DNA of 64,000 nt from VAZQ01 sp963744275 (GTDB lineage Bacteria; Pseudomonadota; Alphaproteobacteria; Rhizobiales; Xanthobacteraceae): positions 434,001-498,000 of the forward strand of contig CAVUSX010000007.1 of NCBI GenBank assembly GCA_963744275.1, written 5' to 3'. Below the pieces are notes generated by a model. It was not told where the DNA came from. It did not search any database and saw only the letters and a program-made list of their open reading frames with translations. The position numbers and the translations under genes are program-made. This document shows, piece after piece, positions 9,524 to 17,935 of the stretch. Within the stretch, counting starts at the first letter, position 1; every line of letters begins with the position of its first letter.

Positions 9524-9700
9524 GACAGTTCTCCGTCGAGGGGTTTCGAGCACCCGTATGGGCGTTACGTATGTTTGTCAGCCGGCACCCCTCCGACGTT
9601 CAGGCCAATCGCGCCCAAAAATCCATTTTCCATCAATTCGTGACGGCGATCACAGCGATCCGGACTCCTGCCGGGAGCGTTGCTTTGCGGGGCCCGACGC
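9524..9700. other. Upstream region of the peptide gene
   Basis: These bases should carry the promoter of the minus-strand peptide group. I see no recognisable operator or clear -35/-10 pair, and no convincing gene. Confidence 0.3.
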
Positions 9701-9921
9701 TGTCTGCGCTGCTCATGACGGACCAACCGTTGCCGCGCATTGACCGGACCGGCCTGCAACACATCGACAAGCTCGGCCGGCTCGATCCGGCAACCGGCGT
9801 GTGGACCGAGTTCCCGCTCATGTCGGCGGAGACCGACGTGCGACGCATCGAGGTCGATCCGAACAATCCGAAACGCATGGTGGGCTGGAGCCGGATGGGC
9901 TATATCGAGATGCTGCAATAA
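9701..9921 (+). pseudogene. C-terminal remnant of a Vgb/NHL-type beta-propeller protein
   Basis: The end of this frame (HIDKLGRLDPATGVWTEFPL, then TDVRRIEVDPNNPKRMVGW and IEMLQ) reads like the last blade of streptogramin-lyase-like propellers. It is comparable to the end of the intact protein at 33173-34822 (RVVRLDPKTGKDVEYLMP ... RTAFVDNSTSP). Nothing upstream encodes the other blades, so this is a truncated remnant. The exact left boundary is uncertain. Confidence 0.45.
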
Positions 9922-9936
9922 GGGCGCCGGATTGCC

Positions 9937-10100
9937 GTAGGGTGGGCAAAGGCGGCCTTAGATTTCGAGTGATGCACCACGCTGGGTCCGCCGTGCCCAC
10001 GCGCAGCGGTTCAATCTGCGGAGAGACTTCACGTGGGCACGGCGATCATAGCCCGCGAAGACGGGCGTAAACGCCCTGATGCGCGCCTTGCCCACCCTAC
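9937..10100. repeat. 164-bp element with 13-bp terminal inverted repeats (GTAGGGTGGGCAA)
   Basis: The left end is GTAGGGTGGGCAA (9937-9949) and the right end its exact complement (10088-10100). Nested inside is a second perfect 12-bp inverted pair, GCCGTGCCCACG (9990-10001) and CGTGGGCACGGC (10032-10043). The doubly palindromic structure without a gene fits a MITE-like or bacterial interspersed repeat. Two other elements in this window (35608-35764 and 44952-45059) have the same architecture with related ends. Confidence 0.75.
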
Positions 10101-10124
10101 AACGGCCAACTCTGCGTCCCCCGC

Positions 10125-11207
10125 TCAGGACCGCCCGAAAAGGGCTTTGATTTTCTCGGGAATCCATCCCCAGGCCGTCATGGGGCTGGGGGTGCCCGCG
10201 AGGTGCTCGACGACGACGAGGCGGTTGACTTCACCGCTCAAGACGGCGTTGAGGAAGGCGGGATAATCGTTGAAGGACACGCATCCGTTCGACTGGCCGT
10301 TGGGACCGAGCATGTAGGAATGCGCCAGCATCCCGTCGCGGCCATACATGTTGCCGCCGCCGACCGGATTAAGACGGATGGCGCGAACGCCGTGAAAGGG
10401 CTCCTCGCGCAACGTGAGGTCATAGACGTTGGGTGGCGTCGGCCCCATATCCTTCTCGCTCACATAGCGCGGATCATCGAGGTAATTGCCGTAGCCCGAA
10501 TGCGCTTCCAGCCTCTGCCCATTCGGCAAATAAACCCTCTGCGCGGCGATATCATAGATCGCAGTGTGGTCGTCGGCGGCGGGGGCCTGGCTCGAGCCAA
10601 CGGACGCGTCTGCGACGCGAAGCAGCTTCTTGGAAGCGCTGGCCGGCGGCACCGGAGGAAGTGTTGCAAGGCCTCGGGCGGACGAGCTGGCGGCACGCCG
10701 GGCGGCTGCATGTCCGCCGCCCGGATCGAGCGCGGACGAAAGCATGCGGCCCACGCGCTGATCCGTCTCCACGCTTTGGCGACTGCCGGGCCATTCGACC
10801 GCGCTCGCAAAACGCTCGTCGAACGAGGCTGCTGGCGCGTCGATTGCAGGATCTCCGGCGGATGAAGCGCGGCCCGCGGGCGACTTGGCGAACTCGGACC
10901 ATCTGTCCCCGTCCCCGTCCCCGGTCGCAGACGGAAACATGGCCTCGGTATCCAAGCTCGCTACGCGCAATCTCCGATTGTCTTGGACTTGCGATCCGAG
11001 CGAAGCCCGAAGGTCGAAATTCCGAGGCTGGATCGTTTCGGAATCCGAAACGGCTGGCGGTACGGCCCGCAATCCGATGGCGAACCCGATGGCCAGCGCG
11101 GCAATGCCTGCGGAGATCAAGCGCGATGGCGGGCGAACCCCCGCCCCCCGCCCCGACCCAACAGCCTTGCTATATGTAGCTCGACGCCCCGCACCCGCAT
11201 CCCCCAA
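10125..11207 (-). CDS. DUF2778 (Tlde1-like) protein with L,D-transpeptidase-type His/Cys motif
   Basis: The protein is about 360 residues long. An N-terminal membrane segment (RLISAGIAALAIGFAIGLRA) is followed by a long low-complexity linker and a C-terminal domain of about 130 residues. The domain has HSYMLGPNGQSNGCVSF, the His...Gly-Cys-Val pattern of DUF2778/L,D-transpeptidase-like enzymes, plus GVRAIRLNPVGGGNMYGRDG. DUF2778 includes Tlde1 peptidoglycan-targeting type VI effectors, but most alphaproteobacterial members are cell-envelope proteins of unknown role, and no T6SS or immunity gene is near. The first possible start is TTG at 11207; a later start is possible because no strong ribosome site is visible. 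Confidence 0.75.
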   Translation of the reverse strand: MGDAGAGRRATYSKAVGSGRGAGVRPPSRLISAGIAALAIGFAIGLRAVPPAVSDSETIQPRNFDLRASLGSQVQDNRRLRVASLDTEAMFPSATGDGDGDRWSEFAKSPAGRASSAGDPAIDAPAASFDERFASAVEWPGSRQSVETDQRVGRMLSSALDPGGGHAAARRAASSSARGLATLPPVPPASASKKLLRVADASVGSSQAPAADDHTAIYDIAAQRVYLPNGQRLEAHSGYGNYLDDPRYVSEKDMGPTPPNVYDLTLREEPFHGVRAIRLNPVGGGNMYGRDGMLAHSYMLGPNGQSNGCVSFNDYPAFLNAVLSGEVNRLVVVEHLAGTPSPMTAWGWIPEKIKALFGRS

Positions 11208-11391
11208 TTGCGCGGGTCAAGTAACAGAGCAATTGCGGCAAAGGAATGGTCGGGAAGAAGCCATTCTCGCGGCAAAAGCGGCTGTTTCCTTAGCCCCTTA
11301 CGGCCCGCTTCCCTGAAGGTTTTCGTAACGCCTGCCCCGCCCCGCAGAGAGAGTTGTTGAAGGCGCCGCGTCCTGGAAACCGATGTGGCGC

Positions 11392-12255
11392 TCAGCGCAC
11401 CGGCATTGGGGGTCGCAAAGTCGGCTCCGGCGGGAGGGGCGCCGCCGATGGCGGAGGGGCTGCGTCCGGCGGCGCGGTCGCGAGCGGTGCCGCCAATGAC
11501 TGAAAAGCGGGATGCGGCGGTGGTACCGGCTTACGCGCGGCGGTGGTGGCGGTGGCCGGCGGAAGCGCCGATATCCGGCGCCGGATGTCCTGCCCGGCCG
11601 ACTGCAGCTTGGCGATGTCGCGCGCCGTCTGCTCCTGGCCGGCGGCGAGCTGCTCGACACTTTGCCGCACGGCGGCGAGGTCTTGCGCCATCGTCGCCAG
11701 CTGCTGCAACTCGGCAGACGGGGTGGTGGGCGCCGGCGACGCGGCCGTTTCCGATGCCGGCGGCGCAACGGCTCCAACTGGCGCGGATGCTGCCTGCGGC
11801 GTCGATGCCTGAACGGCTGGTGAGCTCGGCTGTTCGACGGCGATCTCGCGGCCGGACGACGGCTCGATCGCCGGCGGCGACAACAACCAACCGAGCTGCT
11901 GCGGGGCCGAGTTCACGATCATCTGCTCGGCCGTGCCGCCGTAGGACTGCCAGGCCAAGGTGGCGGCGACGCCCATGCACGCCGTCGCCAGGAAGCGGGC
12001 GAGGTTGCGCGAGGTTCGCCTGCCGAGCGAAGGCCGATCGGCCGGCAAGGGGTCATCCTTCAAGGCGGCCGGCTGAAGCGTGGTGTCCCGCGACGGCTCG
12101 GTCACACGCGGGCCGGCGGAGAAGTCGGATCCCGCCGCGGGGCGACGCCGGTCCGAAGCAACGTGCGCGAGCCTGGACAGAGCTTCTTCGGCGTCGGTCC
12201 AGTCCTCAGGTGCCAGCAAGACGACATCACTGTCGTGGCGCGGATCGGCTTGCAC
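11392..12255 (-). CDS. Single-pass membrane protein with proline-rich tail, unknown function
   Basis: A 287-residue protein from a GTG start. A charged cytoplasmic stretch opens with HDSDVVLLAPEDWTDAEEAL. One membrane helix follows at about residues 85-103 (FLATACMGVAATLAWQS), then an Ala/Pro-rich linker, a short coiled coil (LQQLATMAQDLAAVRQSVEQ ... KLQSAGQDIRRRI) and a Pro-rich C-terminus. This architecture is common and uncharacterised in Bradyrhizobium relatives. The opposite strand is also open over most of the length, but the membrane helix and heptad pattern support this strand. The start codon is uncertain. Confidence 0.65.
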   Translation of the reverse strand: MQADPRHDSDVVLLAPEDWTDAEEALSRLAHVASDRRRPAAGSDFSAGPRVTEPSRDTTLQPAALKDDPLPADRPSLGRRTSRNLARFLATACMGVAATLAWQSYGGTAEQMIVNSAPQQLGWLLSPPAIEPSSGREIAVEQPSSPAVQASTPQAASAPVGAVAPPASETAASPAPTTPSAELQQLATMAQDLAAVRQSVEQLAAGQEQTARDIAKLQSAGQDIRRRISALPPATATTAARKPVPPPHPAFQSLAAPLATAPPDAAPPPSAAPLPPEPTLRPPMPVR

Positions 12256-12415
12256 AGGAGTTCAGCTTGGTATCCATTGTCGGGCGACCTGTATTATCGC
12301 ACCTCAACCCCCCTGGATGCCGAATACAGGCCACCGCGGTGTGACCAAAGCATGGCGGCACGGTGCGCGGCGATCGCTATCGCCAAAGCCCACCGCGCAC
12401 GCGCGAGGACGACCG

Positions 12416-12814
12416 CTAAGCCGTGCGTCCCGTGGCCGGCCCGGCAGAATCCGGATTTCTGCCCGCCACATCGACGGCGAACAGTTGCGCGCTCACCTCC
12501 ATCAACTTTTGAGTGTCGGCCAACAGCTTGCGTCCTTTTTCCGCGAACATCTCCATTCGGCGATTGAGCCATTCCTGATAGACTGCAGTCGATTCAGAAA
12601 TCGAGCGCGCCGCCGTCAGCTTCGAAAGCAAATCCGCTGTAAGGTCCTGCTCCGCCGCCGCGAAGGACATCCATTCCCGGCTGAGCCCCGGAAGCGTTTC
12701 GACCAGCTTGGACTGCGTCTCGAAGACCGCGTTCAAGCGTTTTCTCGCCAGACCGGTGAGTTCCGGCGGAAACAAGGTTGGCACCGCGGATTGGGTGGCG
12801 TTGTTGCGATCCAT
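12416..12814 (-). CDS. Phasin-family protein
   Basis: A 132-residue, mostly helical, amphipathic protein without a signal peptide. Residues about 25-115 form the phasin core (KRLNAVFETQSKLVETLPGL, FAAAEQDLTADLLSKLTA, YQEWLNRRMEMFAEKGRKLL), which in this family coats polyhydroxyalkanoate granules and controls their size. No PHA synthase or depolymerase gene is in the window. GGAG lies seven bases before the ATG, and three 14-bp direct repeats lie immediately upstream. Confidence 0.8.
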   Translation of the reverse strand: MDRNNATQSAVPTLFPPELTGLARKRLNAVFETQSKLVETLPGLSREWMSFAAAEQDLTADLLSKLTAARSISESTAVYQEWLNRRMEMFAEKGRKLLADTQKLMEVSAQLFAVDVAGRNPDSAGPATGRTA

Positions 12815-12833
12815 GGCGTTGCTCCGTCACAGT

Positions 12834-12870
12834 GTTGGTATTCAGGGGTTGGTATTGTGGTGTTGGTATT
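12834..12870. promoter_or_regulatory. Three 14-bp-spaced direct repeats upstream of the phasin gene
   Basis: GTTGGTATT occurs at 12834, 12848 and 12862, a strict 14-base period, 20 to 56 bases upstream of the phasin start. The spacing is not a full helical turn multiple. The site could be an operator array or a slipped tandem duplication; no regulator can be named. Confidence 0.45.
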
Positions 12871-13325
12871 CAAGCCGCACCCGCCCCATGCTTGGCGGAG
12901 CGGTTTGACTCGGTGCATGCCCAACGAATTGACGACGCGGGAGCAGTTGTCGCGAAAGCTCGCTCTCCGGCCGTCGATTCAGGTTCACGCGATCACCCGA
13001 CTGCGTCAGTTCAAAAATGGACACCGCGGACCAAAAATACTTGTGTTCGGGCGGAACTTTTCAAGCCGAGGACGGCAGGCGTGTCGCGACCCGTCTTCGA
13101 GCTTGCCCGGTGCCCCCGCGCGCCGGATGAGACGCTTGCCCTCGACTGGGTCAAGGGCGGCATGGGCCTGACGGCGTCGGCGCGCCGCTTGCATCTCATC
13201 GCCTTCCTCCCACCGCCGCTCAGGCTCGCCGCGCCCGGCGACTCGGCCACTGGCAGACCCGTTGTTCCGGCGTTAGAGTGTTCCGCCGTCGCATAATCCT
13301 GCGCCTTTGTAGAGGGAGACAATTC
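12871..13325. other. Intergenic region without recognised gene
   Basis: About 455 bases between the phasin (minus) and the cytochrome gene (plus). Short frames exist on both strands but none has a ribosome site and a recognisable product. GAGGGAGA just before 13326 is the ribosome site of the cytochrome gene. Confidence 0.3.
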
Positions 13326-14348
13326 ATGAAGAAGATATTGGTCGCGTGCTTGGTGCTACCGCTCGCGCAAACTGTCGCGTCGGCTCAGGTTGCGGGCGAT
13401 GCTGCGGCCGGAAAGGCATATTGGGATCGAGAAGCGCCCCGATTGACGGATTGCAAGGACTGCCACGGTCTGAACGGCGAAGGTGCATTCGGGCCGGACC
13501 TTGCAGGCCGGGGGCTGAACGCCGCACAGATCGAACGCGCCGCGCGCCGGCCCTGGGGAGTGATGCCGGCTTTCGCCGAAAGTCAGCTCAGCGCGAAGGA
13601 TGCAGCCGATCTCGCCGCCTACTTCGCCTCGCTGCCGAAGCCGGCGGCCCCCGGCAAATGGCGCGTAGAGGTTCCGCCCGACGCTCCTCCGGGCCAAGCC
13701 ACCCTGATCAATATGGGCTGCGGCCAGTGCCATGGCGCCACCTTCAACGGCCCGCGCGGGAACAGCCTGGGCGCGTACAATATGGACTTCGACGGCTTCG
13801 CCAACCTGGTCTACAACCACACGACCGCGATGCCGCAGTATCGGGCAACCCTCGGACAAAACGCCACCAATCTGGATATGGGCAATTTTTCCAGGTCGCG
13901 CCTTTCCGAGGGACAATTGCGACAAATCTACTTCTGGGCGCGCGATGAAATCGGGCCACGCGCGCCGATGGCGGGTCAGATCGCCAAGGGTGAGACTGGG
14001 CCGAGCGGCGTGACCTACGCGGTGACGATCACCAACAACGGCGTCCAGGGCAGAGGCGTGATCGCGGAAGGCTTGACGATCAACCTCGCGATCCCGGCCG
14101 AAAACACCGTGGTGGCGGCGACCGGCGACGGATATCAGGGCACGCATATCGATGACAAGACCAAGGCGACCGTGGCCAGCTGGAAACTGTCGCGCAGTGC
14201 CCCTAAAGATCAGGCGAAGCTCAGCATCACGCTCGCGAACGCCGCAACCGCGACCGCCAACCTCAAAGGCGACATCCACTGGACCAAGCCGGCGCCGAAG
14301 AACGGCCCGAGCACGGACGTGGTCAATATCGCGCCGCCTCCCCTGTAA
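13326..14348 (+). CDS. Dihaem c-type cytochrome, exported
   Basis: A 340-residue protein starting MKKILVACLVLPLAQ with a Sec signal peptide ending near ASAQ. Two haem-c motifs are visible: C43-KDC-H47 and C132-GQC-H136. Candidate Met ligands are GVMPAF (about 80) and TAMPQYR. The first half matches a class I cytochrome c domain (GDAAAGKAYWD, FGPDLAGRGL, DAADLAAYFASLP), the second is a related domain, and a C-terminal beta-rich extension of about 110 residues follows (GVTYAVTITNNGVQGRG). It probably passes electrons in the periplasm for an unidentified dehydrogenase. The start is set by GAGGGAGA and the signal peptide. Confidence 0.85.
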   Translation: MKKILVACLVLPLAQTVASAQVAGDAAAGKAYWDREAPRLTDCKDCHGLNGEGAFGPDLAGRGLNAAQIERAARRPWGVMPAFAESQLSAKDAADLAAYFASLPKPAAPGKWRVEVPPDAPPGQATLINMGCGQCHGATFNGPRGNSLGAYNMDFDGFANLVYNHTTAMPQYRATLGQNATNLDMGNFSRSRLSEGQLRQIYFWARDEIGPRAPMAGQIAKGETGPSGVTYAVTITNNGVQGRGVIAEGLTINLAIPAENTVVAATGDGYQGTHIDDKTKATVASWKLSRSAPKDQAKLSITLANAATATANLKGDIHWTKPAPKNGPSTDVVNIAPPPL

Positions 14349-14356
14349 CCGAAAAA

Positions 14357-14386
14357 GCCGGCAGGCCTTGTGTGGGGCCTGCCGGC
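14357..14386. terminator. 11-bp GC-rich hairpin after the cytochrome gene
   Basis: GCCGGCAGGCC (14357-14367) pairs with GGCCTGCCGGC (14376-14386). The only homopolymer beside it is A5 at 14352-14356, which would be a U-tract on the minus strand. As a plus-strand terminator it lacks a U-run, so its efficiency is uncertain. Confidence 0.45.
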
Positions 14387-14695
14387 CCGCACGACCGAGG
14401 GTCGCGTTTGCGCCGTGGCGGCGCGCGCATGCATCTTCTGGCGCGCTTTGATGCCGCCTCCATCTCCGGTTTCGATTGTGGATCCTATCGAATTCTCGAG
14501 CTGACGTGATTGCAGCCTGCAGGCCGCTGGTGCGCCGATGCGCGGTGCCGGCGTCATCCCGGTGATTGGACGGCGAGATTTCCGCCTGCGCGACCCGCCG
14601 GGCGTGTGCTAGTTTTCAGTGCCGACGAGCTGGCTCCTCGCCGAGCCGGGGCGGCTGATTGCGCAATGATTTTCAAGCAAAGCGGGAGGATCATG
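14387..14695. other. Intergenic region upstream of the amidohydrolase
   Basis: Apart from the GGGAGGA ribosome site at its right end, these 309 bases show no recognisable gene or regulatory element. Confidence 0.3.
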
Positions 14696-15880
14696 ATGAA
14701 CAGGCGCCAATTCTTGTCCGCAGCCGCGGCCGCTGCGGCGTTATTCGCCCGGGTCCCGAACGTGCTCGCGGCGAGCTATGATCTCATCATCAAAGGCGGC
14801 CTCGTCATCGATCCCTCGGTCGGGCTCGATGCCATCCGCGACGTTGCGATCGTCGGCGGCAAGATCGCGGCGGTCGACCCCGACTTCGCGGCCGACGCCA
14901 CGGAAACCATCGATGCGCGCGGCAAGATCGTCGCCCCTGGCCTGATCGACATCCACACCCATGCCGGCCGTAGCAAGGAAGGGCCGCAATTGGCCCTGCA
15001 GGACGGCGTCACCGGCTGGGTCGATGCCGGCTCGGGCGGCGCCGACAACATCGATCAGGTGGCCGCCGTCGCGCGCGGCGCCCCGCAAATCGGACGCCTC
15101 CTGGTGAATATCGCGCGCACCGGCGTCACCGCGGCGGGCGAGCTGCACGACATCAACGCCGCCAATGTGGCCCTGGCCCAAGGTGCGATCGCACGCCATC
15201 GTGACGTCGTCGTCGGCGTCAAGGCGCGGCTGTCGGAAAACGTGGCCGGCGCCAACGATCTCGAGGCGCTGCGGCGCGCCCAGGAGGCGGCCGCCCCCTT
15301 CAATCTGCCGGTCATGATCCACATCGGCCAGACGGTCTCGCCGATGCGCGCCATCCTGCCGCTGCTCAAGCGCGGCGATATCGTCACCCACATGTACGCG
15401 CCGGCGCCGAACGGCATCCTCGACGACCAGGGCCGGTTGTTCCCGGACGTGGCGGCCGCCCGCCGCCGCGGCGTCATTTTCGACTTCGGCAACGGGGTCG
15501 CGGATCATTTCGACTGGCCCACGGTGGAGCGCGCCGTAAAGCAGGGTTTCTGGCCCGATACCTTCTCGACGGATTGGAACGTCATGTCGAAGACCACCGG
15601 CGTGGTCGACTTCCCCAACGTCATATCGAAGTTCATCATGCTGGGGATGCCGCTCAGCCAGGTGGTCGCGTGCGCGACCGTCAATGCGGCGCGCGTGTTC
15701 CCGTCTTTCGACAACCGCGGCACGCTCAACGTGGGGGCGCCGGCGGATGTGGCGATCCTGGAGCTGCGCGAAGGCATGTTCGAGTTCGTCGACAACTACA
15801 AAGGCACGCGCACTGGCCGTCAGCGGCTGTTCCCTGCCGGGACCGTGATCGAGGGCAAGCGGGTGCCGGCGCGCGCCTAG
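14696..15880 (+). CDS. Tat-exported amidohydrolase/deacetylase-family metallohydrolase
   Basis: A 394-residue protein starting MNRRQFLSAAAAAAALF, a twin-arginine signal. It is followed by a dihydroorotase-like amidohydrolase fold: an N-terminal beta domain (DLIIKGGLVIDPSVGLDAIR), metal motif HxH in GLIDIHTHAG (His87, His89), the candidate carboxylated Lys in VVGVKARLS, His in VMIHIGQ and VTHMYAP, and the catalytic Asp in FSTDWN. The family includes dihydroorotase, D-aminoacylase and EF_0837-like deacetylases; the substrate is unknown. The start at 14696 is preferred to ATG 14693 because GGAGG at 14685-14689 is better spaced. The preceding 300 bases hold no gene. Confidence 0.85.
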   Translation: MNRRQFLSAAAAAAALFARVPNVLAASYDLIIKGGLVIDPSVGLDAIRDVAIVGGKIAAVDPDFAADATETIDARGKIVAPGLIDIHTHAGRSKEGPQLALQDGVTGWVDAGSGGADNIDQVAAVARGAPQIGRLLVNIARTGVTAAGELHDINAANVALAQGAIARHRDVVVGVKARLSENVAGANDLEALRRAQEAAAPFNLPVMIHIGQTVSPMRAILPLLKRGDIVTHMYAPAPNGILDDQGRLFPDVAAARRRGVIFDFGNGVADHFDWPTVERAVKQGFWPDTFSTDWNVMSKTTGVVDFPNVISKFIMLGMPLSQVVACATVNAARVFPSFDNRGTLNVGAPADVAILELREGMFEFVDNYKGTRTGRQRLFPAGTVIEGKRVPARA

Positions 15881-16213
15881 CTGCGTTGCCCGTGAGCGTC
15901 GCGGAGGGCCGCGAGGAGACGCCCTCGCGCTTGCCGCGACGCTCGAACAACAACCGACCGCTGACCGGTACCGTTGGGAGGCTCTCGCGTCGCAACATGG
16001 CGGGCACGACTTTTGACCCACTAGTTCGGTCGTGGCGCAGGTCTGCTTTCGCGCGCGCCCGAAATGGCGTAGGTTGGGGGTTGCCCCCGATTGGGTTGCC
16101 TGCCAGGCCGACCACGACGGTGCCTTGGTCTCATGCGAAAAGACCAGCAATTGTTCCAACGACAACAGGATGCGCAAATTTCGCGTGCGCACCTTGAATG
16201 AGGGAGAAACGAT
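15881..16213. other. Intergenic region without recognised gene
   Basis: These 333 bases lie between the amidohydrolase and the next exported protein. Only the GGGAGAAAC ribosome site at the right end is recognisable. Confidence 0.3.
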
Positions 16214-16838
16214 ATGAGAATCACATCAGCGGATCTTCGCTGCCGCGATATTGGCGGCGACGTTCGCGCTCGGCCCGGTCGCGGCCCAGGCGCAGAACGT
16301 GCGCGTCCGCGGCACCATCGAGAAGCTCGACGGCAACGACCTGATGGTCAAGTCGCGCGATGGCGCCGAGCTCAAGCTGGCGCTCAAGGACAACGTGCGC
16401 GTCGGCGGCGTCGTCAAGGCCTCGCTCGCCGACGTCAAGCCCGATACCAACGTCGCCATCACCTCGAAGCCGCGCCCCGATGGAACGCTCGAGGCGGTCG
16501 AGCTGCGCATCTTTCCGGCCGGGCAGCCCTTCAACTCCTTTCACGGCGACTGGGACCTGATGCCGAACAGCTTCATGACCAACGGCTCATTGGAGACCTC
16601 GGTGGCCGGCGTCGATGGCCAGGTGCTGACGGTCAAGTACAAGGTCAAGGGCAAGCCCGACGAGGAAAAGAAGATCGTCGTGACGCCGAAGACCATCGTC
16701 GCCACCACGGTTCCGGGCACCAAGGCGGATCTCAAGCCGGGCTTGAAGGTATTCGTCGCCGGTGCCCCCAAGCTGCCCGACGGCTCGCTCGATGTCGCTG
16801 CGATCCAGGTCGAGAAGGAAATTCCCCCGCCGCAGTGA
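16214..16838 (+). CDS. Small exported protein with OB-like beta repeats (DUF5666-like), frameshift in the signal peptide
   Basis: A ribosome site GGGAG precedes ATG 16214 (MRITS). After about 15-20 bases the signal-peptide sequence continues one frame later as IFAAAILAATFALGPVAAQA, so one extra base lies near 16226-16234. The mature part has a pattern of short beta strands (NVRVRGTIEKLDGNDLMVKS, GAELKLALKDNVRVGGVVKA; repeated later as DGQVLTVKYKVKGKP) typical of DUF5666-like or copper-resistance-type single-strand OB folds. It ends at IQVEKEIPPPQ. Function is unknown. If the frameshift is real, the downstream TTG at 16251 gives a protein with a truncated signal. Confidence 0.7.
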
Positions 16839-16998
16839 TCGAGACGACAATCGGCGAACGGGCGGGTGGCTCGGCCACCCGCATCGCCTCCTTCTGCAGC
16901 CGCACCACGACCGACCAGCCGCCGCAGCGCTGCCCGAGCGCAAGATGAGCTGCCGGCGCCTCATGTATCGCCTGTAGCGGCTGAAACAGGGGTGCCCG

Positions 16999-17382
16999 CC
17001 ATGGACCCTCTGCGCCGCCGATATGACGCCAGCCCGGCCCGGGAGCAACGCTGGTTGTTTTCCGGTCGCAACGATCGTTTGGGGCTGCCAGTGACCACGC
17101 GCCAGTTCGGGCGATTGTTCAAGGATGCAGCGAAAGCAGCCGGCTGCGCAAGACGCTTTCTCTGCATACGCTTCGCCACAGCTTCGCGACCCATCTGCTG
17201 AGCGCGGTACCGATATCCGGCTGATTCAGGCGTTGCTCGGACACGATAAGCTCGAGACGACGGCCCGCTACACGCGCGTGGCGACCGGCATAATCGCCAA
17301 GATCGAAACCCCGCTCGATGACCTGAGACCGCCGCACCGCAGGCGTCCGAGACGCAAGCCCGAGGAGCCGCCGGCGCCCTAG
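16999..17382 (+). pseudogene. Tyrosine recombinase remnant of an IS91-type element
   Basis: Three frames together encode the catalytic half of an XerC/D-like recombinase: EQRWLFSGRND, PVTTRQFGRLFKDAAKAAG, then LRKTLSLHTLRHSFATHLL (with the R-H-x-x-R-type HTLRH box), then GTDIRLIQALLGHDKLETTA with the final RYTRV tyrosine. The N-terminal part is absent. Such a recombinase gene normally precedes the IS91 transposase gene, which is exactly what follows, so this is an inactive mobile-element relic. Confidence 0.75.
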
Positions 17383-17394
17383 CGCCGCTGGCCA

Positions 17395-17779
17395 ATGGCT
17401 CGACCGGCCCTGGAGGTCGCGGTTCCGCGACCACGGCCCGGCTTGGCGTGAAGCCAATCGCGGGCATGTCAGCCTCGAACAATTGAAGGTGATGAGCGCG
17501 ATCGAGCGCTGTCGCACGGCAGCGCTCGGCGGGCATGTGGGGCGTTGCGAGAACGCGGCCTGCGGCCACACGGTGATCGCCTACAACTCCTGGCGCGACC
17601 GGCATTGCCCGAAGTGTCAGGGTGCGGAGCCGCGCCGATGGCTGGCCGACCGCAAAGCGGAGCTCCTGCCGGTACCGTACTTTCAGGTCGTGTACACGCT
17701 GCCGGGCGGGCTGCGCGACGTCGCCTACCAGAACAAGCGTGTGGTCTGCGACCTCCGCGCTGGCATCAAATCCCCATAG
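17395..17779 (+). pseudogene. IS91-family transposase, N-terminal fragment
   Basis: The frame encodes AWREANRGHVSLEQLKVMSA, the zinc-finger block CENAACGHTVIAYNSWRDRH followed by CPKCQGAEPRRWL, and the beginning of the Y2 transposase core (VPYFQVVYTLPGGLRDVAY). It stops after RAGIKSP, so roughly the last two-thirds, with the catalytic tyrosines, are missing. Together with the recombinase remnant it defines an IS91 scar of about 800 bases. The truncation point is close to the left end of the lower-GC LysR/TctC block, so the scar may mark how that block arrived. Confidence 0.8.
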
Positions 17780-17935
17780 CCACCTGCAAGCCGGTTCCAA
17801 ACCTCCCGCGACTTCGTGCCTTGGCGCTTTTCGGCCGCCGGCGGCCGGAGCGCGTGGTCAGGCCGCCATCCCGACGGCCGAAAACCTGCACAGAACCCGG
17901 ACATGGACCGCTATCTTGGCGGCTTCCAATAGGAG

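Noticed and set aside
11385..12344. Plus-strand gene opposite the one-TM protein
   Set aside because: The frame is Arg/Ala/Pro-rich without motif; the minus strand has a membrane helix and a heptad pattern.
12778..13296. Small genes on both strands between phasin and cytochrome genes
   Set aside because: No ribosome sites and no recognisable sequence; composition is that of chance frames in high-GC DNA.
14357..14386. Intrinsic terminator of the cytochrome gene in the strict sense
   Set aside because: The stem is good, but the homopolymer is on the wrong side for the plus strand; it is kept only as a hairpin with low confidence.
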